A stretch of DNA of 64,000 bases from Flammula alnicola (Eukaryota; Basidiomycota; Agaricomycetes; Agaricales; Strophariaceae), in NCBI GenBank assembly GCA_015499995.1, contig JADNRV010000269.1, positions 1 through 64,000 of the forward strand, in the 5' to 3' direction. This document shows positions 11,361 to 21,477 of this stretch, piece after piece. Within the stretch, counting starts at the first letter, position 1, and each line of letters starts with the position of its first letter. Below the pieces are notes generated by a model. That model was not told the DNA's origin. It worked only from the letters and a program-made list of their open reading frames with translations, and made no database searches. Made by a program: the position numbers and the translations under genes.

Positions 11361-13428
11361 AGCTACGTTATGTGAGCGATGGGTGGGACGACGATTTAAC
11401 CAGAAATCACGTACCTCAGCATATTTAGCTTCGATCCAAGGGCGATCGAAACGGTGTTGCCAGAATGAGCAGTGGCTCAAAGAGGCCCAATGATCCTTGC
11501 GGCACGACGGGCACCACGCAGAGTGGGGGCAGTCCGTACCAAGCGGAGTGCCTTTGGTCGGGGGCTTAGCCTCCGGGTGAGGTTTGCAGCACGAGGCGGC
11601 GATGTGATGCACCTCCGCCTCATGCGGGCCAGAGCAGCGCGCACAGATCGGCTGGCGTGCTTTGCAGAAATTCCTCGGGTGGCCCCACCTCCAGCAACGA
11701 GTGCCGAGGGGGACGCCGGTGCTAACGGTGGTCGGGCGAATGAGAATCACCCTTCCACGGAACATGAAGGTCTTGTTGATAAGACGCTTCGCGCGTTGAC
11801 CTGATTGCGAGTCATAGATTTCGAAGAAGGCATGAGCAGTAGAGCTCGCCTTCGAGTTGCGGATGACGCGAGGGGGACCCGCGAGCATAATATCCATGGA
11901 CAGAGGAGAGGCAAGCATTGCCATCTTTACCTCCGTCGCATTGGTAGGGGTCCTAGTGTTGTAATCACTGAACGCAGGTAGATCGAGAGCCTTGAGATAA
12001 GACTTCGAGGTGGGGAGCCCAACCCACACGTCAAGAGTGTCGGATGTGGGAGTGATAGCATGGACGAATCCACGGATGACGTTGAGGTCGGCCTCGTTGG
12101 CCACACCAGAGGTAGCGAGAGATATACCCTCGGAGTCCTTTGTCGATCTTATCACGAAGCTCGACGATTTTGCTGTCCTTGGGGCGCTGCCCAGGGCCAG
12201 AGTATTGGATCAAGACCTGCTTGCGAGTAGGTCCAGATGAAGTAAACGACGGGGTAGTCTTCTGCTTCTTCGCAGAGGATGGCCCTATCGGAGACGACAG
12301 GAATCGTTTATTGCCAGAGAGCTCTGCCTGCATGGCAGGAACTCGAGGCGCAGGTGGATACCGAGGGGGTCCACCACCAAGAGCACTACGGCCCATGGCA
12401 GGGTCCCTCTGGGACAACGGGTTGGCCGCAGCCATCTGAGCATAGCTCTGACGGGTGGACGGATAACCAGCTGGCTGGGGGGGGATAGGAGGCGGGGGCC
12501 TCAGGTAGGAGTCCGCTGGCCTCTTACGAGGCTGACAGGGGGCAGGGGCAACCTTCGAAGGCGCAGCCGAAGGCTGCGACTTCGGAGGTGCCACTGCACC
12601 AGATGGCGCTGTGAACGCCGGTGCCCTGGCCTTGCCAGTGGACTTTCTAGTCCTGGGGGCGGGGGTCAAAGATGACATCCCAGTGTCTGTGTCAGTGTCC
12701 ATAGGACCCGACCTGGAAGCACCAGGGAGGATGGAGGCCGTGGAGGCATGAATCGTCTCCTCGTGAGGGGAGATCGAGGCCACAACCATCGAAGTAAGCT
12801 CATGGACGGTGCGATTACCGTCCGCGTTGAGTGTAGTGGCTTCCCGCCATGAAAATGTGTACACCGCTGAGATAAACCCAACGATGGATGAGGCAAGGGG
12901 TCGAGAGACCTCCGAACCAGCACTGTCCAAGGCCTCGCCGCCGGAGCGACGAAACCAGGACGATGCCATCCGGAGAGACTCAGAGAGTCGATGCATCACC
13001 TCGTCGTCTGTCTCCAGAGGTGCGGTGGTGCTATCGCGGGTAGAAGGGCCTGCAGGGGGGGCTTCCTCCCCATACATGTCCTCGTCATCATCGCCAGGAT
13101 TGCCCTCTTCGCCATAGGGCACCTCACTGTCGTCGTGGATAATCGAAGACCTCGATCGAGGTCGATCAGGTCTCGGAGTAAGTTGCCTCACCTGCTGAGG
13201 AACTGGGGATGCGTACACCTGCCTCTGGGGGGAGGCAGATGCAGTAGACTGCGCTGCCTGAACAGACACAGTGGTAGAAGGGGCCAACGACGCAAGGAAG
13301 GCCTCTTGTGCAGCATGCTTCTCCTCTGGGGTCAAACCAGCCAGGGGATTAGCAGCAGGAGGTGCAGCGGGTGATCGAGTAGATCGCCTGCCACTAACTT
13401 TGGAAATAGGGGGGAGCTTTGGCGGCAT
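11358..13428 (-). pseudogene. LINE B ORF1 (gag-like, zinc knuckles), frameshifted
   Basis: The ATG at 13428 begins a proline/serine-rich N-terminal half (MPPKLPPISKVSGRRS) like that of LINE C ORF1. Near 12140 the frame changes, and about 19 residues present in LINE C are missing. The second frame continues to 11358 with GISLATSG and three cysteine-histidine knuckles starting CWRWGHPRNFC. The family's ORF1 is an RNA-binding protein that packages the LINE transcript. The deletion plus frame change means this copy cannot supply it. Confidence 0.8.
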
Positions 13429-13549
13429 TGCTTGCTGGTACTATAGCGCCCAAGAGTGCTCGACGGTGTGATGCTGTGGGGGACGATGTTGCTGGTTGCT
13501 GGTATTGTTCCCACGGTCGACCGTAGTAGTTACTGGATAAGGAGAGATG

Positions 13550-13564
13550 GTCTTGTCCAAAGAC
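13550..13564 (+). repeat. LINE B target-site duplication, right copy
   Basis: Exact match to 6886-6900, directly following the LINE B 5' end. Confidence 0.95.
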
Positions 13565-13632
13565 ATGGGTCCTCAGAATGCCGCAGAAGTGGAAGCTATG
13601 CGCAATACTCCTTACCTCAGTGCTATTGGGTC
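13565..13632 (+). pseudogene. Short continuation of copia copy 1 RT
   Basis: After the duplication the copia RT continues in sense (MGPQNAAEVEAMRNTPYLS, then AIGS) and stops dead at the TG of a reverse-oriented LTR. The corresponding segment of copy 2 is at 14720-14790 on the minus strand. Confidence 0.8.
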
Positions 13633-14011
13633 TGTTAAAGGTGGCAAGCGCGGGAACGTGTGATGCAGCTGTGAGCCTAATATGAGCAACTCGAAGCGAG
13701 GGACACAGGAGCTACAGTGAGCTGAAATCCAGAGTGAGTAACTGGTTGTATTGGGCAAAATACTAACTACTTGCCTGAAGTCCAGAGTGAGTAACTAAGG
13801 ACTTCTGGCAAATGTCAAAAGACTTTATATACTAAATAGAAAGCATCTAGAAAGCATCTGGAGATGATCTGGAGATGATCTAGAACTTGATAAGAATCTA
13901 ATCTACAAATGCACAACAAGTGAAAAGGAGGCAGTGCAGTTAAGAGATAAGATAAGAGATAAGATAAGATAAGATAAGATAACTTGGAGACATGTGCAGG
14001 CAGTTTTAACA
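13633..14011 (-). repeat. Copia copy 2 3' LTR
   Basis: 379 bp with TG...CA ends (TGTTAAA...TTTTAACA as printed). It contains short GATAAGATAA repeats and a TTTATATA-like promoter element near 13830. It is homologous over its whole length to 31031-31404. Confidence 0.9.
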
Positions 14012-14022
14012 TCCCCCCGTGA
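14012..14022 (-). promoter_or_regulatory. Copia copy 2 polypurine tract
   Basis: On the minus strand CACGGGGGGA lies immediately upstream of the 3' LTR. This is the expected position of the plus-strand primer. Confidence 0.75.
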
Positions 14023-14081
14023 TCTCACAAGTCTCCAAAGTAGACTACAGAGTCCATAGATAAAAGTAAAGTAGAAAGAGA

Positions 14082-14855
14082 CTAAGGCCTAATGCCCATT
14101 TGGTCTCTACAAAATTGAACCTTGGGAGCAGAGAGTGGTTTGGTAAGAATATCTGCAATTTGTTCTGCAGTAGGAATATAAGAAGGGGCAATGCATTTGT
14201 CATTAACAGCATCCCTAAGCCAGTAAAAGCGCAGATCCAAGTGCTTCATGCGCCCATGATGCTCAGGATTCTTGGACACACTGATAGCAGACTGATTGTC
14301 CATGTGTAAAGTAGATGGCTGGTCAACAATATAGCCAAATTCACCAAGGATATTGTGCATCCAGGCAATCTCCTTGCCAGCCTCAACTGCAGCCACATAC
14401 TCAGATTCAGTAGTGGACAAAGTAACAAGACTTTCCAGTTTACTGCCCCAGCCAATAGCACCACCAGCCATCATGGTCACATAACCACCAGTAGAGCGGC
14501 CAGTGTCAATGCAATCATCATGAGCAGCATCAGAGTAAGTGGTGAATAGCTCAGAGCCAATTTCACCAGAATACTGCAACTTGTACTCTTAGGTGCCTTT
14601 GAGATAGCGGAACAGATGCTTGACAGCAGCCCAATGCCTGGGACCAGGATTGCAGTGAAAGCGTGCCAAATAGGACACAGCATGCGCAATATCAGGGCGA
14701 GTCATGGTAGCCAAATACTGCAAAGACCCAATAGCACTGAGGTAAGGAGTATTGCGCATAGCTTCCACTTCTGCGGCATTCTGAGGACCCATGTCTTTGG
14801 ACAAGACAGTGCCAGGTGCAATGGGAGTGAGGACAGGATGTGAATCAGTCATACT
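14082..14855 (-). pseudogene. Copia copy 2 RT end and RNase H
   Basis: Two successive frame stretches encode the end of RT (NTPYLSAIGSLQYLATMTRP) and a copia RNase H with TYSDAAHDD, STTESEYVAA and MDNQSAISV. A TAA near 14590 replaces an expected glutamine codon (KGT-stop-EYKLQ). The coding region ends at 14082, about 70 bp before the LTR. LINE D is inserted at its upstream edge. Confidence 0.85.
14842..14855 (+). repeat. LINE D target-site duplication, left copy
   Basis: GAATCAGTCATACT is repeated exactly at 19125-19138. Confidence 0.95.
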
Positions 14856-14879
14856 CCCAACCACCCAGATTGGCTGGCC

Positions 14880-17800
14880 ATGGTGCGCCCCACCACCCCT
14901 GACGAGCGACCTCAGGTCATGACCTATGTTTCGACTAGGCTGGCCCGGTATCGCCCAGCTCAACGAAGGGATATTATCGATCATCCCGACATCATGGTTC
15001 TCTCGCCCGATGAGAGCAAGAGCTCCTTTTATCTTCTGAATGTTTATTCAGATTCCGATCATGGGGCCATTAATTGGCTTCGTGATCACGATCGGGATCT
15101 TCCCCGTTGTCATCTGATGATGGGAGATTTTAACGCGCACTCTCCAGACTGGGACCCTGGTTCCGCTCGAGAGGGATGTGCCTTATCGCTGCAACAATCT
15201 GCGGCCATCCTTGGGCTCGAGCTTGCTGCCTTTGGCAACCCTGGGCCTACACATATTCCGAGAGATCGCACCAAGCAGAGCACCGTGATCGATCTGGCCT
15301 TTGTTCCCCCTGATCAGGTTGTGAACGAATCTACTGTCCAATGCCCGGACATCCAACTTAAGTCGGATCACATTCCGCTTTATACTACACTGGACATCCT
15401 TCCCGCCCCTGACGGGGCGGTTCGGATGTCTCTTCCTACGGAGTCTGTTGAGGCCTTCGTTAAATCTATCAATTCGGGACTTGCGGCTATTGATCCAAAA
15501 GCCCCGATGACTACCGAGGATCAGGTTGAGACTGTGGCTCAAGAAGTGGCACGGATTTTCTCTGAGGCATGGACTGCCCATGCTAAAGAGACCTCTATTA
15601 CTAAGTGTTCAAAGCCCTGGTGGTCCCAGGAGTGCTCTGACGCCCTGCTCAAATTTCGTGGGGATTGCTCCCCCGAGAATTGGAAATCCTTTCGGAAGTT
15701 AGTCTGGGAAACGAAACGTGTTTTCTTTGATGATCGGATTGGAGAGATCGCGGGTACTAATAAGCGACCGTGGGACCTTATGAATTGGGTCCAACAACAG
15801 AAGCTCCCTCCCAGTGAGGCTATCCAGTATCGTGGAGAGCCTTGCAATGATTTGCCTGCCTTGTGGGATGCCCTACATGGCACGTACAACTCAGCGTCGG
15901 ATAGAACATACGATGCTGCTCTCTTGGAGTCTATCCCGCAACTTCCTGTTCAGGACTGGGCTCCCTTCTCCCCGCTGGAACTCACGGAAGCACTTTCTGC
16001 ATGTTCCAGTCTTTCTTCTCCGGGTCCGGATCATGTCAATTGGTCCCACCTGAAGAAGATTGTACGTCGGGATCTCCACTCAGTGGAGGTCCTTATCTCG
16101 ATCGCTAATGCCTGCATGCGTGTGGGTCATTGGCCATCTCCCTTCAAGGAATCTATGTCGGTTATTATCCCCAAACCCGGCAAGCCTTCGTACTCCACCC
16201 CTAAGGCGTTCAGGCCTATTGTGCTTCTGAACACTGTGGGGAAACTCATTGAGAAAATGATCTTGAATTGCATTCAGTTCGATGCTGTTGGACAGGATAT
16301 ATTTCACCCGAATCAGGTTGGAGGCGTCAGGGGGCGCTCCACCGAGGATGCGGGTCTGTTTTTGATGCACATGGTGAGGGCTGGGTGGGCAAAAGGGTTG
16401 AGGACTAGCGTCCTTGCCTTTGACCTTGCTCAGTTCTTTCCTTCTCTTAATCACGAGGTTCTCGTGATAATTCTCCGGAAGCTTGGCTTTCCGCCTCTGG
16501 TGGTCAAGTTTTTCAGCTCTTATCTGGTAGAAAGGAAGACGCAGTATGCGTGGAATTCCTTCCTGTCGGACCCTTTGCAAGCAGATGTGGGCGTGGGACA
16601 GGGCTCTGCCCTGTCTCCCATCTTGTCGGCTATTTACCTGGTGCCTATCATGCGTCTGTTCTACAAGAGGTGCCGTGAGATTCATCTTACGGTCAACCTT
16701 CTGTCGTATGTTGATGATGGTACTCTGATTTCTCAGGAGACCAGACTCGATCCCAATGTTGTAAACCTCCGCAAGGCTTACAAGATTATATTTGAGCTCT
16801 TTACCAAGTTCGCTCTCGCTCTGGAGCACACGAAGTCGGAGATTTTTCACTTCGACAACACGGCTTCAGTTTATAACCCTGCCATTGATTTGGGTGAAGA
16901 ACCCTACACTGCAGGCAAATGGCTCAAGCCTAAGCCGTTCTGGCGATATCTTGGGTTTTACTTTGATCGCAAGCTCACTTTCAAGGAGCATGTGAGATAC
17001 TATTCCACCAAAGGGTTCACATCGGTCGTATCGATGAGAATGCTTGGGTCTTCTACCAGAGGGCTGCCGCCACATCTTAAGCGCCTCCTCTACCGCACGT
17101 GCATTATCCCCATAATTACTTATGGTTACCGCACGTGCGTTATCCCCATAATTACTTATGGTTACCGCATGTGGTATTTCCGCAAGGCCCGAAACAAGGG
17201 GCTTATTGCGCAACTTACCAACGTTCAGCGTAAGGCTGGGCTTTGGATTACTGGGTGCTTCCGCACTTCTCCCTCATATGGCGTCGAGGCCCTTGCCGGC
17301 CTTCTACCCATGCCCCTACTTTTGGACAGGTTGAACTCTCGGGCAGTTGCTCGGATTTCTCTCTTGTCTGATACACACCCGGTCTGGTCTTTCATGGCTG
17401 GGCCGCTACTTAAAAAAGCCATCCCTCACAAGATGGCGATTGCGAACTTTACCGAACGTCAACAAGAAAAGTTGCGCGGCGGACTTGTGGGCAATGCATT
17501 GTTCCACCCCACTGGTCTGGAAGAGCTGGAGCCTTTTGCTCCAGACGCCAGGCCTGGATATCGTCTAATGGACCGGCATGCGAGCCGGTTTACATGGATG
17601 GCCAAACCCCGTATCAGCAGGGCTGAAGACCCTGATGCTGCGTGGAAAATCGTACTGGACAAACTCATCGAGAAGTGTGACGATGAGCCAGGAACCGCAT
17701 ATGCTGGTGTCAACGGCTCGGTCCCTCCGGGGCCCTGGCAAGCCGCCAACGGCATTGTTATCAAACGGCAGGGTGCACTGGTCTTAGCCAGATGCCACTC

Positions 17801-18572
17801 TTCCGGACGAGCTATTAGCACTGATGCTGAGCTCGATGCCATCTCGGTGGCCATCTCCGCAATGGTAGCGTTCGGAGACGTCACCAGGGTAGTTATTTTC
17901 ACGGATTCGATGCATGCTGCTCGAATGGCCATTGATCCTTCCCCGCATTCTCATCAGGGCTCTTCTCTGATAGTATGTCGGACACTTGAATGATGGTTCC
18001 AGGGTGGTGGTAACCGTAAAGTCGTTTTTGCAGAGTCTCCCTCCGATATGGAGTGGGACATACATCAAGAGGCTCATGACCTCGTCTGGGGGTTTCCTGG
18101 CATACCCACTACGCCGAATACCCCTCTATCTATCGCATGGCTCAAGAATAAAGCTGACACTGCAGCGCGGGATGCCTGGTCGACAGAGGTCGACGAGGTT
18201 CCCAATTTACTTGGCTCCAATTTCTTGGAGCTAGAGGATCTAAAGGGTAATCCTCTCCATCCGACCCCCATTCACGGCGGGCCGTGGCTTGAAGTGGGCG
18301 GCCGCAACTCTCAGTTGTTCGCCTGCATGTGCCGTGTAATAACGAATCATGCTCCGATCAGCTCGTACTACGAGCGGTTCAAAATTGACGATCCATTGGC
18401 TCTCGGTTGCACGTGTGGGGTTTATCCTCAGACGTGCGGTCATATCTTTGGGTGCCCTAAGCTCCCGATGCTACCTCACAGGGCCCCGCACCTAGTGTGG
18501 GGTCTTGAGAAATTTTTGACTGACAACGTCACGGCGTTTGCTTTCAACCGGCCCCCAGCCGGAGTCGGATGA
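14880..18572 (+). pseudogene. LINE D ORF2, one nonsense codon
   Basis: The frame lacks the first ~60 codons of ORF2 and is otherwise complete. It has the endonuclease (MGDFNAHSPDWD, SDHIPLYT), RT (LAFDLAQFFPSLNH, SYVDDGTLIS), RNase H (DAELDAIS, IFTDSMHAAR) and knuckle (CTCGVYPQTCGHIFGC). A TGA at 17991-17993 interrupts RNase H, where LINE A has CGA; two adjacent CG sites are TG here. A 36-bp tandem duplication at 17094-17165 adds 12 residues. Confidence 0.88.
17094..17165 (+). repeat. 36-bp tandem duplication in LINE D RT
   Basis: The unit at 17094-17129 (coding RTCIIPIITYGY) is repeated at 17130-17165 with a single base difference. LINEs A and C have one copy. Confidence 0.9.
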
Positions 18573-19090
18573 GGGACTCTGGATGGGGGGTGATCCTAGG
18601 TGTCATTGGGGCCTTGGCCCAAGACCTAGTGCCCGCAGGTGTTTCCATGTTGGACTGTTCCAGACCCGTAAGGGCGAGGGGCCTGTTCGTCGCAGGCTTC
18701 GATTGTTGGCCTTAGTGGGCGGCTTTTGGCACGATATCCCGTGGAGGACCCGCATTGGTGTAACGAGGACGTCGAGTTTGCTGAATAAGTGGGGAGAGCC
18801 GGGCAAGCTCTGACTTTATCTGGGTGACCCCCTGTCCACCCTTTTAATCCATATCTACCTTACGTTCGGTAGCGTTAACAACGCCGCGCGTTTGCATTTC
18901 CTGGGCTGCGAGGTCCGCCATTTGGGTTTCAGGCTGCTGTGCAGTCTCGCCCGCGTTGCGCTTGCGCGCGCCGCATGCTCCCCTGCGAGCAACCAACTCC
19001 TCTCTTTTGCTTTGGGTATTGTAGCATACTCGGTTGTATTAGTTAGGGACCGAACTGCGATCGTGCATCGGAATACAAATTGTTGATTTG

Positions 19091-19122
<32 letters not shown>

Positions 19123-19124
19123 AA
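18573..19124 (+). other. LINE D 3' UTR and poly(A)
   Basis: This untranslated tail ends ATTGTTGATTTG followed by an A-run (19091-19121). From about 18636 it is nearly identical to 26339-26791, the tail of the tRNA-headed element. Confidence 0.85.
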
Positions 19125-19138
19125 GAATCAGTCATACT
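19125..19138 (+). repeat. LINE D target-site duplication, right copy
   Basis: Exact match to 14842-14855, directly after the poly(A). Confidence 0.95.
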
Positions 19139-21446
19139 GTAGCGCTCAAGCATGTCCAGAATAAATTGGCGCTGATGGAGTGACACAAGATGCTTCTGGC
19201 GATCTCTAGTGACTGCAACACCAAGTAGGAACTCAGTAGGTCCAAGATCGCGACATTTGAAGTGCTGAGCAAGTTGTTTGACCGCATTGTCAACAGCTGC
19301 AGTGGACTTGGATGCAAAGGTAATGTCATCAATGTAAATGGGCACAAAGATCTTGACCTGTCCATTAGAGTAGATATAGACAGAGCGGTCAGATTCAACG
19401 CGTTTGAAGCCCATCTCAGTGAGAGCAGCATGCAACTTGATATTCCATTGACGCGCAGACTGCTTGAGACCATAGAGGGATTTTCGGAGTCTGCAAACCA
19501 TATTAGGTCCACCTTGGTGAAAACCTTCAGGTTGTATCATGTATATCCACTCATCTAGGTCACCATTGGTAAAAGCAGCTGAAATGTCTACAGAGCGCAG
19601 TTCAAGGTTCTCAAGTGCAGCCAATGCAAAGATCATGCGCAGAGTTGCAGGACGGAATGTAGGAGCAAAGCCCTCGTGATAGTCGACTCCAGGGCGTTGA
19701 CTATAGCCCTTGGCGATGAGACGAGCCTTGTAGCGCTCAATAGAACCGTCCACATTGCGTTTGACTTTAAACACCCAACCAGAGCCAATGGCCTTTCTCC
19801 AGGTGGGAGATCAACTAACTCCCAAGTGCCATTCTGGAGCAAAGTATTGTACTCTGCATTTGCAGCATCACGCCACTTGTCCGCATCGTCGCCCTTCATT
19901 GCCTGCCTGTAGTTGCGAGGATCTGAAGTCGACGCAGCACCAGCAAATTGCACATACTCAAGACCATCATCATTAGCTGCGTCATCGTCTTCCTCAATTG
20001 GAGGTGGCGGAGCAGGTGTGACTTTCCACCATTCACCAGGTTGCTTAGAAACACGCGTAGAGCGTCTAGGCTGCAGTGGTGGGGTAGGAATGCGAGGTGC
20101 AGGTGCAGGAGGCTGTTCTGGCATAAGCGGTGCAACTGGGGAGCATCAGGTGCGTTAGGAGGTGCGGGTAGAGCAGGAATAACAGCAGGATGCGGAATTT
20201 GCACAGGAGGAATCAAATTATCATCATCATCATCCCCCCCGATTTCCGGCACAAAAGGAGCAGTCTCTGGTTCCAAAGGTGTGCCAATTGGCATAAGAGC
20301 ATTTTTGGCAAGTGGGCCAGAGCCAGCAATGCCAGGGAAGTGATGCTCATCAAACACAGCATGTTCAGAGATAACAAACTTCTTTGTGGCTGGATTGTAG
20401 AACTGCCAACCCTTGTAACCAGTAGGGTAACCAACAAAGATGCATTTCTCCATGTGTGGCTGAAGCGACTTGCATTTGTCTCTTTGAATGTAGACATATG
20501 CAGTGCAGCCCCAAACGCGCAGATGGCTCACATCTGGTTTCTTCTTGTACCATTCTGCATATGGAGTAGTATTAGGCAGAGGCGCAGTAGGAAGTCGATT
20601 CCAGACATGTATATATGCAGCCAAAGCGTGCGCCCAGAACGATGCAGGAAGGTGCGCTTCATTGAGCATAGCAGTAACGTGATCTGCAATAGTGCAGTTT
20701 GCTCGCTCTGCAACTTCATTCTGCTGTGGGCGATTACGCGTAGTATGGCGTCTAACAATGCCACATTGATCCGTAAAGTGAATAAAAGCATTAGACATGA
20801 ATTCACCACCCTTGTCATCCTGCATAGATTTGATCTTGCAATTCAATTGGTTCTCAGCATGCACTTTAAACGTCTTGAATGCCTCAAATGTGTCACTCTT
20901 CCATTTTAACAGCATTACAGCGCGAAGCTTGGTGCAGTCATCAATGAAGGTCACCCAGTAACGGTAACCTTCTGGAGTAGGAACAGGAAGAGGACCATGG
21001 AGATCAGTATGGATCAATTCTAGCGGAGTAGTAGAATGACTATGCGAGGTTGGGAATGGATTCGATGTCATTTTGCCTGCGAGGCATGGTTCACAAATTG
21101 GATCTGGTTGCAACTTGGAGTCAAGCACAAGTCCAGTCACCAACTCGCCCTTGAGCAGTTTCTGAATCGCGTCGTAGCCATGGTGGCCAAGACGATGATG
21201 CCAGAGGTTGAGATCAAATGGCAGAGTGTCAGAGACATTGGCAAACTCCGGAATTGGCTCAGTAACACCATCAAGTACACCTGTGTTCTCTGAAGTCACT
21301 GTGGCCTTAAATAGTGTCTTCTGAGTGCGTTTAAAGTACATGGTAGTTTCATCAACTTCCAGTTTGATATGTTTGTGCTTAGTGAGAAAAAGACAGGCCA
21401 ATAGATTATTTCAGAGTTGGGGTACATGCAAGACTCTTCTTAACTC

Positions 21447-21447
<1 letters not shown>
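19139..21447 (-). pseudogene. Copia copy 2 integrase and reverse transcriptase
   Basis: This is the only copy here with a whole integrase. The zinc-binding H-H-C-C is in LWHHRLGHHGYD and ICEPCLAGK. The DDE core is in IHTDLHGPL, QDDKGGEF and QQNEVAERAN. The RT follows with GSIERYKARLIAKGYSQ and IYIDDITF. An in-frame TGA near 21405 precedes NNLLACLFLTKHKH. The two frame changes in the linker and at the start of RT are the same as in copies 1 and 3. Function: cDNA synthesis and integration. Confidence 0.88.
21430..21447 (+). repeat. LINE C target-site duplication, left copy
   Basis: AAGACTCTTCTTAACTCT matches 29551-29568 with one difference (C/G at the tenth base). Confidence 0.9.

Positions 21448-21477
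<30 letters not shown>

Larger units (their letters stand above)
6901..13549 (-). mobile_element. LINE B, near full-length non-LTR retrotransposon (6.65 kb)
   Basis: The element has a ~120-bp 5' UTR (13429-13549), ORF1, ORF2, a 3' UTR and a poly(A) tail (T-run 6901-6931). It is bounded by a perfect 15-bp target duplication. Its domain order of endonuclease, RT, RNase H and terminal zinc knuckle fits the I/Tad1-type LINEs of fungi; the exact clade would need a tree. It belongs to a different subfamily from A, C, D and E: protein motifs are the same but the sequence clearly differs. ORF1 and the end of ORF2 are frameshifted. Confidence 0.9.
1569..13632 (+). mobile_element. Ty1/copia retrotransposon copy 1, interrupted by LINEs A and B
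   Basis: This is a sense-strand copia element in pieces: the last 62 bp of the 5' LTR (1569-1630), primer site, leader (to 2013), gag and protease (2014-3060), LINE A, the integrase tail and reverse transcriptase (5421-6900), LINE B, and a further 68 bp of RT beyond the target duplication (13565-13632). It ends abruptly against the 3' LTR of the oppositely oriented copy 2. About 1 kb of the integrase region present in copy 2 is missing around LINE A. It cannot be autonomous. Confidence 0.85.
14856..19124 (+). mobile_element. LINE D, 5'-truncated LINE in copia copy 2
   Basis: The element starts inside the endonuclease domain (NHPDWLAMV, also seen in LINE C), runs through a complete RT and RNase H, a ~515-bp 3' UTR and a 30-bp A-rich tail, and has a perfect 14-bp target duplication. 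Truncation at the 5' end is the usual result of incomplete target-primed reverse transcription. It is in the same subfamily as A, C and E. Confidence 0.92.
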
